Assembly (NCBI RefSeq): GCF_000471905.2 | Contig: NW_006499207.1 | Span: 3,741,622-3,805,621 of the forward strand | Length of the DNA: 64,000 nt | Reading direction: 5' to 3' | DNA from: Amborella trichopoda | Taxonomy: Eukaryota > Streptophyta > Magnoliopsida > Amborellales > Amborellaceae | Shown: positions 56,281-64,000 of the stretch, piece by piece | Layout: every line of letters begins with the position of its first letter | Numbering within the stretch: the first letter of the stretch is position 1 | Position numbers and translations under genes: made by a program | Notes under the pieces: model-generated | What the model was told of the DNA's origin: nothing | Database searches by the model: none | The model's input: only the letters and a program-made list of their open reading frames with translations

Positions 56281-56703
56281 GGGAGGTGAATAATTGAGGT
56301 GAGCAACATCCTTCTCCCTTTTGGGGATTAGGATGTGCAACACCTTAGGGAATTGCAAGGCTTTGAGGGTACCTTGCTGAGAGGGGGTGAGGGAGTGACG
56401 TGAGCAAACACTTTCTTTTTCAATCTGCAGGACCGTGGGTATTTTCAATACCTTGTTCTGGCTTGGTGCATAGTTCACCTGGGGAGTAAAGTAAGCATCA
56501 TTCTCCTCTCTTAAAGAGTCTGGAATGTGCAAGACCTTTTTATCAGCTTTTTGGTCTATTTCAGCCTGACGTGCTGCCTCAGCCTCTAGAAAGGGAATGG
56601 AGATATGCAACACCTTCATGCTACCATGAGCATAAGTGACTGTGGGTGTTAGCGGGCTTGAATTAATGGTTTCGCTCTTAACTTGCTCAATCTGAGCCAC
56701 CAC
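56281..56703 (-). pseudogene. KVLHIP-motif region after protease
   Basis: About 140 codons with a degenerate repeated motif: KVLHISIPFLEAEAA, KVLHIPDSLREENDAY, KVLKIPTVLQIEKESV, KVLHILIPKREKDVAHL. Each motif is a short hydrophobic strand followed by an acidic/basic helix-like stretch, spaced about 30-40 residues apart. The region is cut by LTR C and continues at 33,080 (F1) and 53,128 (F2). I do not know a named domain with this pattern. It sits between protease and RT. Confidence 0.55.
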
Positions 56704-56768
56704 TGGAAGGGATTCTTGTGAGGAAGGAATGAGGATGAAGCTTCTTCTTTATGGTCCTGATACATTAC

Positions 56769-57680
56769 TTATTTTGGGGATTTTGAGAAATTTCGATCAA
56801 CAGTTGTCAAAGGGATCACTTTTCCATATCTTTTTTCTTCTTTAAACATGTGATTAAGTGACCCTGCCATATCTTCCATATCCTCATGAGAGATTGGAGC
56901 AGTTTCTCTCAAGTTTGGATTTGTAATGGCTTTCATAGGCAATATCAGCTCTTGAGAACACATTAGGTCTATGAAATAGTACTTTGCATCAGCATAATGC
57001 AACTCAGCAATGGGAAGCATTCTCTTATCAGCACAGACCGTGTGTTGCCTTCCGTCTCGACTATATTTGAAGCATTGTTGAAGTGTAGATGGAACCACGC
57101 CATGATCAGGTAGCCAAGGACGTCCTAGAAGAATGTTGAAAGAAGTATCTGTATCAATAACATGAAACAATGCGGAAGTGTTCAGATCCCCAATCTTGAG
57201 CGTAAGACGGATGACACCAGCCGGTTTTTCTCTTGATTGATTGAATCCTTGAATTGTCAAACTTGTAGGCTCAAGTTGCTCAGCACTTAACCCGATTTGT
57301 GTGAAAATCCTTCTAGGCATAAGATTCACTGTTGATCTCCCATCCAACATGATCTGATTGATTTGACAGGCGTGCAGCTTGCCAGTCACAAAGAGAGGTC
57401 GGTTGTGAAACTTCTCTCCCAACTGAAGGTCATCATCAGAAAAAGTGATAGCCTTGCAACTGTTAAGTATTGCAGGGTCTACCTCAACTTGTTCAACTTC
57501 AGCCTCATATACTTCAAGGCATGAGAGAGCTTGTACCAGAGCCATACGAAAGTCTTTGGATAACATGAGAGCGTCATAGACACTAAAAAGAGTTGGACGT
57601 CTCCTCAAGTGCCCGGTCACATCATATTTAACTCTGTTGACTTCAGGAAGGATGGCTCCTTGGTTTACCACTGGTTTCAA
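56769..57680 (-). pseudogene. Aspartic protease of the host element
   Basis: A 303-codon frame. Residues 95-122 give PLFVTGKLH and IMLDGRSTVNLMP, with the catalytic Asp at 113; residues 183-190 give ILLGRPWL, the second hallmark of retropepsins in Tat elements. The active-site triplet is D-G-R-S rather than the usual D-(S/T/G)-G-S/A type, so it may be impaired. Upstream (1-90) is an alpha-rich linker with a VTGHLRRRPTLFSVYDALMLS motif. The frame is open throughout, making it one of the longest intact frames in the window. Role: processing of the gag-pol polyprotein. Confidence 0.85.
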
Positions 57681-58293
57681 AGGGCAGATGGTGATGGAGC
57701 GGTTTTTTAAGAGGAAGGGTTTGCTATAGCCGCCAACGATTGTAGTCGTGGGACTAAGAAGAGAAGGTTGGCTGGGTTGCTAGCCAGAGTGGGTGTAGGT
57801 ATGATAGGAAGAGGTGAAGGCTATGAGAACTCAGGAATTTTAATGTAGGGAGACAAAGGGTTTGAGTAAAGAACTGGTGGTGGTCCTAGGTATTTCAAGA
57901 GAGTAGATGGTTTCTGAATGGAGGTGGATGGGTCTGGATAAGAACCCAGTGGTGGCCCAAGGTATTTCAGGAGCTTAGATGGAGCCGATTTTTTAATTGG
58001 CTTTAATCTCCTTCCTGACCTCAATATCGTTCAGTCAACTGGGGTTGACGTGTTCCCCTCATGAAACACCAGCATGTGGCATGTCTCATAATTTGAAGAA
58101 CTCTCTCCCCTTGAGGTCCTCCATAACTCCCCGAAGTCGGGTTTTACAGGTCACTAGGGTTTTTTCTCAAGCTTCAGTTTTAGAAGCCGATTGAATGTCT
58201 CTTCTGGAGTGAGATAAGATGTATCCTTTTTGGTAGTAAAGGCTATAACATCCCCAACATTTAAGAATCCGGCCCTTTAAGCGACCATCTTTC

Positions 58294-59344
58294 TTATCTG
58301 CTTTGTCGTTTATTAGTATTGCAGGATTTGAGCTCTTCATTAAGTGCCTCAAAATCTAGGCAGTCTACGGTGAGTTCAGATCGAGACTTTGAGAGGGAAG
58401 AATGGTTTGAAGAATTAGGGATAGAAGAAGGGACATACCTTTTAGGGTCATCGCTTGAATTGGACCGAATCAAGTAACTTTTGGGGTCGCCATTTGAATT
58501 GGACTCAAAGAGGCTTTTAATGTCTTCACTTTCGTTGGACATAATCGATGAACTTTTAACTTCATAACCCTTGTTGGACAATTGCAGGGGATCTTTAAGG
58601 TCTTGACCCTGCATGGATCACTGAGGGGTGATTTTAGAATCTTCACCTTTATTAGACTGCTTTGGGGTGCTTTTGATGTCCTCACCCATATCAACAGATT
58701 TTGAATTGCTCTCATAGTTATGTATTGATTGCCCTCAGCAAAAAGAACTGCCCTTAGGACAACATCATACAAAGTAGTAAGAGGGGGAAAAGGGTGAAGA
58801 TATACCGCCTCAATTTTTAATTGGGGAAGTTTCGTCTTGTGATGTTGAGCTTTCAAAGGACTTTTGTTCTTCTTTTTCTTGACAGGTCCGACCTTTCGAG
58901 CTTGTGGCATGGGTACCACATTTACTTGCTGAATAGCCTCCCTCTCGAGGATTTTCATCTTTCCACGGTCATGATGTTCCTTCCATGGTTGATGTACTTC
59001 AATAGGGGCTTGGAGAACAAGGGTTCTTGAGGTGCTAGAATGGGAACCTGAACCTCTTGGAGCTTCTCTTGCCATGGAGTTTCGGCTTCATGAACCTTCT
59101 TCGAAGGTGAAGGTGATGTGTTATCTATAACCTCCTTGCCACTTTGTATAAATCCTTCCAAAATAGCTCGAAATCCCCAGCAGTGAAATAAATCATGTCC
59201 CTTTAGTTGGTGATATTGGCACCACAAGTTTTGATTTCCTTCTTTCAAATGTTTCATGTTCCTGGGCACACAAGGTACCATCATTCCTTGTTGAACCAAC
59301 ATATCAAAGAGAATAGGGAACATGTTGAGAGACAGTTCGTTCAC
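58294..59344 (-). pseudogene. gag-pol linker with C/H motif, host element
   Basis: Three overlapping minus-strand frames show frameshifts: 59,344-58,955 (WCQYHQLKGHDLFHCWGFRAILEGFI...), 59,075-58,470 and 58,614-58,294. The first carries the second Tat-type C/H motif. The middle is Lys/Pro-rich. The last has SSDDPKRY-type Ser/Asp-rich sequence and ends ALNEELKSCNTNKRQSR. The plus-strand element has the same order at 39,231-40,057. Confidence 0.6.
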
Positions 59345-59703
59345 AAGAACACTACATTCTGAGCAATTGTTGATTTAGGTTGGACATGAGTTTTAATTGG
59401 TACATTCACAATAATTCGTCCTTCAGCTATGGACTCTTGTATAAATGTATTGAAACTCGTGCACTGAGATATCTCATGTCCCCATACTTGGTGCAATGGA
59501 CATCAGAGATTTTCAATACCTTGAACCAAGTTCTTGGGTTGTCTTACAGAAAGCGAAACAATCAACCCTTGGATGGCTAGCATTGCAAAGAGGTCAGGAA
59601 GAAGATCAGATGGTACTTCTTCAGGTCATAAGGTCTGTACCTTCTCTTCTTTGATTGTGACTACATGAAAAGCATCTGTAGTCTCAAAAGCTTTCTTGAG
59701 ATT

Positions 59704-61110
59704 TTATAAATTGATTTGCCCTTTTTGGATTAAGGCCTCAATGTGTTCTTTAAGTTGGAAACACTGTTGCACAGGGTGGCCTAATATCCGATGATAAGCG
59801 CAATAGGTCCCATGATTGAGGAGTCCCGCATGTTCTGGCCTTTTTATTTCAGAAAGAACTACCATACCTTGTTCTATCAACATCTTCAAGAGGGTTGGTT
59901 CCCAAGCTTTGTTGAAACTGTACTGCTGATTCAGCTTTCGCTCAAATTGTTCAGATCGATACAGGTTTTGTGGTGGAGGTACCCTATTGTAACTCTGAGG
60001 CCAAAATTGATGATGTTGGGGTTCCCCTTGACCCCTGAGTGGTAACATTCCCTGAGAGGTATCTAATTTCTGGAGAGGAGTAACATTAGTTGGGATTTTA
60101 TAACGAACGGGTGTGGCGGTTACTAACCATGTTTCTTTGCTGGCCAGCACGAGGGTTAAGCCTGTTATTGGTGAGGTTTCGATTTGGACCTCCCTCCGAG
60201 GTTTGAGTTTGAATTCCACCATGATGCTTTAGCAAACTCTCAATTTTTACTGCATTCAAAATCATGTCTCAGAAAGTGGTAGGATTAGAAGCTTCAACAT
60301 GAAGGGAGATTTCCTTCTTCTTGGTACTTAACGCATGTCTATACCGTGTCAATCTCAGGCATGGGATTACTTTGGTACACTGCGAGATCCCTCCATCTTT
60401 GAATATACTCATTCACTAACTCATTGATTCCTTGGGTCATTGTGAGAAGTTCTACAGCTTGAACCTCTCGTTCTACATCGTAAAAGTGTTTATAAACAAA
60501 TGTTCAATTTCTTTCGAGGAATGGCCTGAATTTAGAGGCAAACGTGCATACCATTTAAAGGTAGGCCCAACCAAGGTTTCCACAAACTGTCGAAGAAGCA
60601 CTCTGAGATCTGAAGCTGACTCTTAGCATGCTGACGCGAAGTGTGCCCCATGTTGCTGAGGTGAGCCGGTGTCGTTGAAGAAAGGCAACCTTCCTTTTTA
60701 GTACCTGATGGGGAAAGGGATTTGATCAATAAAAAGTGGATAGGCCTTCTTATAGTGAATGTTTTCCTGTGGCTTTAAATCTTGTAAGCCTTCTTTTAAT
60801 GATCATATTTTGAATGTCTTCTTAGGTAACCACTAGTGAAATAGCTTGAGAAGCTACATTGGGTTGTTCGTCAAAGAAGACAAGGGGGTTTGGAGATCTT
60901 GGAGTTTGTACCGTAGGAGGAGGTGGGGGTATCCTCTCCTCTTCTTCACATTGAGGGTTGAGAGAGAATTAGCTTCATGGTGCGAGGATGCCCCAACTGG
61001 CAGGCATTTTCTAGGCCTGTGAGCCTGTCCACTATATTGTTCAAAATTTCATTAAACCACATCATTGGATCCTCAGGACCATTGCCGTCCTAGCTGACCA
61101 CCATCATGAT
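59704..61110 (-). pseudogene. gag of the host element
   Basis: The start is near MMVVVS (61,110), with a helical N-terminal segment NEILNNIVDRLTGLENA at about 61,050-61,000. The capsid-like region follows with stops (FVETLVGPTFKWYARLPLNS at about 60,560-60,620). The frame 60,222-59,704 holds the basic/proline-rich part and the C/H motif YCAYHRILGHPVQQCFQLKEHIEALIQKGQ. This motif and the following LK..IEALI.KG are typical of Tat/Ogre gag. Several stops and at least one frameshift separate the parts. Confidence 0.7.
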
Positions 61111-63650
61111 AACGTGTTCTTTAGAGTTAACTAATTTCACGATGGGGTTAACCTTGGTCCTTTTTGTCCCTCACACTGGCAATCCAGGGAACAAGGGTTC
61201 AGAGTGCCCTAATTGAATTTGCAATTTCCTTTGTGCTCAGGTAATCACATGCTCTTGATGGCCTTGGGGCTGTAATTCACATAGAAGTGGCACGAGACAA
61301 TCTTGGGACCATGGCTCAATCCTTATTGGCTCATGGCGACCTTCGGGCCATATCTCTTTTGATTGGTCGTGACGGCCTTGGGGTCATGGGTCAGACACAT
61401 CAGGTTCGCCTCCTCCCACCTGTACAACGAAGCATTAAATGATGCTTCTTGCTTCGGGTTCTTCTGCAATTTGCAATGGATAGAACCGATTTTTCTTTAA
61501 TAGGTATTCAGATGTTGAAGACTCTTTCTTCTTTCTCACGAGCGGTACCTTCATCCCCTTTTGCTGCTTGATTCGCAGATTCCAATAGATTTGTTCCCAG
61601 AACTAGAATAGGGTAGGGAACTCTAATCAATTGGTCTGTCTCAAGGAGACTAAAGCAAAATCAATCAACTCCTGCAAGGTATGTCGTCCGGGGAGTAAGA
61701 ATCTCAAGGTCGAATTTTGGAGTTTGGTTTTGTTCATAGAAGGGAGGGGCTGCTTCATCGTCTTTGGGGGCATCAGTTTGCCTCGTGTCCAGCCTCAAGG
61801 GCCATCTCATATGTATGAAGAAGGAGTTGATATGAGCGTACTCAAAGGTAATTTCTTTGAGCACCAGGTCGTCATGAATTTAGGGGTAGATGAGGGCATG
61901 CATAACTGGCCCTTCCCCTTATACTTAGTGGCAACACCGAATCTGCAAGTGTGCCTAAAGAGGTGTTTGGGGTGGCTTGGGGGCCAGCCCCTGATGTGGC
62001 AATGGGTGTGACATTTGAAATGCCAACCCTTGCAGTTGTGAAGGTCTTAGGACCATTATTCTTAACATGCATGTGCACATTTGACTGTGACCCTTGCCTA
62101 AGCCGTGGGTCGTGTGCTCTTCCTGGGTGCAATTTGTGGATTTCTAGGAGTCATGTGAATCTCATGCAATGCATGAGTGGTCGGAGTATCACCATGAGTG
62201 GGTCCGGGTCCCAAGAGACCCAAAGTAAGTGAGGTGATTGAGGTAAGCTTTTGCTTGCATTGTTTTATCACAACAATGGTTGAACCACTTTTCATGACGT
62301 GTGTAAGTGTGTGTGGAGTGAATTTGGATCCACTCGAGCAAGATGAATTGACGAGGGAACTGTCAGCATGATGCATGTGTGGAAATGTATTGGTATGAGT
62401 AGTGCCCATGTAGAGTAAGGGTGAGGTAACTTTGCAGTTACCCATAGAGATGATGGTTTTAAAAGAACAAATCATGTGAAGAGAAGGAGTGATATTAGAA
62501 CAACTTTTAAGCTTAGGACTGCCAAAAATGTCTACTAGTAGCAAAATGAATATGAATGGAGGTAGTTTTAGGACCACTCATGCATTTGACATCAATAGAC
62601 TTGCCTTTGATGCTAGTAGAGAGGGGACAAGGGGTTTGAGTACCCTTTCGCAAGTTTCCCTTAGCCTGAGCTAGGGTGATAAGGCCAGCAGGACAACTCA
62701 AGAAGCACATGGGAGCAGCGAATTGAAGCATCTTACTTCCCATGGGTGAAGTCGCAAATATGGGGATGATGAAATCCCCAATATGGATAAAAGAGGAACG
62801 ATTGAATTCCATAGCACTTTTTGAGAAAGAAAGAGATAAAAATTTTGTTGGAGAATGGTTTGAACTAACCAAGTCGGTCCCAGTCAGAGGAAATCCTCTC
62901 TTGATCAATGCAGAGCCAACGTGTTTGTGTGCGCGTGTGATCTTGATGTGGATAGAAACCAACAATGAGAGAGATTTTAATCAACAAATATGCGTTCGAA
63001 CGCCTACCTTGCTGTTTGGGGTTGAGGGATATGTCTAGGCAGTCGCCTTTTTAGAACAATTACAAAGGCCTCCAGCTGTCTGGCAGCAAAGTTTGGATGT
63101 AAATCCTTCTCAAAACCCAACACTTTATCTCAGTTCTCTCTTAAAAATTGCTATTGGAATTCAAGTGAAAGTACTCCTCTCTAGTGGATTTGCGAGTGAA
63201 TGGCTGGCTTTGATATTCAAGGAAAGCGGTTAAATGGACATGACGAAGAAACGAGGATGGAGGGGGCTTCTTGCAACTTGAACGTTATAAGACTTGGCGA
63301 CTACAGCAACAAAAGAGTTGGAACTCTAGGGAATGCTATCTCAGGATGACCCCACCCGAGTGATCGAGGGTAAAAGCATCACTATATCTTGCAACTCGAC
63401 TCCACTATACGGAATGGAAATTAGAGCAGTGGTTCGATAGTTAAAACCCTTAAAGCAGCTTAAGTTGACACCAAGTCAGATGTACAGGTGATGAAAGAAG
63501 CTACCGACATAGAAAGATAAAACAAATGGTTTAAGGATAATTAAACGAGGGAGTGTAAAGATTAGAGTCATGGGTATGTGTGGCTAGAGATGGACTTGAA
63601 GGTACAAAAGGATGAGGCATGTTTAGGTTAAATGCATGCTTGGATGATTA
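61111..63650 (-). other. 5' region upstream of host gag; possible ORF1 remnant
   Basis: Minus-strand frames at 62,965-62,513, 62,577-62,098 and 62,132-61,872 overlap and together keep one strand fairly open for 1.1 kb. The products are Ser/Thr/His/Pro-rich without a known domain. Plus-strand frames are also open (61,631-62,011). Ogre elements can have an ORF upstream of gag, which would fit, but I cannot support it from motifs. GGCCTTGGGG(C/T) repeats lie at 61,255-61,395. No primer site or LTR boundary is recognised up to 63,650. Confidence 0.3.
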
Positions 63651-63846
63651 GGGAACGATAAGACAAGAGAGGAGATCGGGAAACAAGTCAAGAGGATTAG
63701 GCCTGCTCTTAGGCGCGGTGCCGAGCCTAAGGTGCAATGGGGGTGAGAGCGGGAACAAAAAGGGAACAAGGGGAAGAAGGGAGTTGGATACGCCCTCAGG
63801 CATGGCTCTGGGTTCTATAGTGGCTAAGAGGAGGTAAAGAAAAAGG

Positions 63847-63851
<5 letters not shown>
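63651..63851. other. Purine-rich sequence before the microsatellite
   Basis: GA-rich, non-coding. The minus-strand frame through it encodes only Ser-Leu repeats from the microsatellite. Confidence 0.5.

Positions 63852-63900
<49 letters not shown>
63852..63900. repeat. (GA)n microsatellite near the window end
   Basis: About 24 GA units without interruption. Confidence 0.95.
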
Positions 63901-63902
<2 letters not shown>

Positions 63903-64000
63903 GTAGACGTACGACACTACGTAAGTAGTCGGTCCGTCGTACGTCGTAGTAGAGTAGAGGAGGAAGGAAGGAAAGGAAGGAAGGACGGACCGGCCGTTAC
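63901..64000. other. Probable assembly artefact at window end
   Basis: A low-entropy stretch of ACGTA/GTCGT words, then AGGAAGGAAGG, ending CGGCCGTTAC. It follows a GA run and shares the texture and the CCGTTAC end with 14,631-14,743, which abuts an N gap. A contig edge is therefore likely immediately after the window. Confidence 0.55.

Larger units (their letters stand above)
56281..61110 (-). mobile_element. Host Tat/Ogre element, 5' coding portion
   Basis: Minus-strand gag (61,110-59,704), C/H linker (59,344-58,294), protease (57,680-56,769) and KVLHIP region (56,703-56,281), in the order expected for a Tat/Ogre element. Its 3' continuation is at 31,946-33,080 (and the copy at 52,565-53,128). 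If the insert and one GGGAG are removed, the minus-strand codon phase runs on unbroken from 56,281 to 33,075. Its own 5' LTR and primer site are not found by eye before the window ends. Confidence 0.75.

Noticed and set aside
61872..62965. Set of overlapping minus-strand frames as a definite Ogre ORF1
   Set aside because: Position fits, but there is no recognisable motif and the opposite strand is also open in places; kept only as a low-confidence possibility.
1..64000. tRNA, rRNA, or intact host protein-coding genes
   Set aside because: No cloverleaf-like tRNA, rRNA segment or intron-containing conserved protein was recognised. The only tRNA-like matches are primer binding sites.

Overview
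The window is repeat-dominated nuclear DNA of a flowering plant. It is AT-rich and full of long-LTR Ty3/gypsy retrotransposons of the Tat/Ogre type (archaeal-type RNase H after the reverse transcriptase, no chromodomain, tRNA-Arg-like primer site). It also holds Mutator-like elements (MULEs) with 9-bp target duplications, a hAT miniature element and a DUF4283 fragment. Introns, tRNAs, rRNAs and intact host genes are not apparent. Nearly all coding sequence is transposon-derived and broken by stops and frameshifts. The species cannot be named from this sequence.

Left part (1-18,006). Three MULE-class elements lie within about 8 kb: an old 1-kb element (1931-2917, imperfect 9-bp duplication), a 1.28-kb foldback element that is almost entirely inverted repeat (3480-4763, perfect duplication TTGAATTTT), and a 4.5-kb element with ~350-bp terminal inverted repeats (5137-9608, duplication TTTTATAAA). 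The last carries a DUF4283-like fragment and a nested 106-bp hAT MITE. A 3.1-kb solo LTR of Tekay/Del appearance (9994-13107, duplication TAAGG) follows. Next comes a 120-base assembly gap inside a GA microsatellite, with an odd artefact-like sequence on its left edge.

Middle (18,007-26,685). A complete minus-strand LTR retrotransposon has target duplication TATTT, TG...CA termini, a tRNA-Lys-like primer site and a polypurine tract. It encodes a decayed gag and a long acidic reading frame but no recognisable pol, so it looks like a non-autonomous gag-only (TR-GAG-like) element. From 26,686 to 31,945 there is an orphan Tat/Ogre-like 5' region with its own primer site (29,777) and an array of ~58-bp repeats arranged as ~117-bp dimers.

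Right part (31,946-64,000). A minus-strand Tat/Ogre element supplies gag, protease, a repeated KVLHIP-motif region and the start of RT. It was split by a plus-strand Tat/Ogre element with ~3.1-kb LTRs, whose internal region (36,188-48,827) holds gag, RT, two RNase H domains and integrase but no visible protease. The target duplication is GGGAG, and the host reading frame runs in phase across the insertion point. The host-LTR junction is present twice (33,080/33,081 and 53,128/53,129). The 3' LTR (48,828-51,966) is followed by a second primer site and truncated leader, then a second host fragment, then a solo LTR (53,129-56,280). This implies a rearrangement after or during insertion. The window ends in another GA microsatellite and another artefact-like tail, probably a second contig edge.
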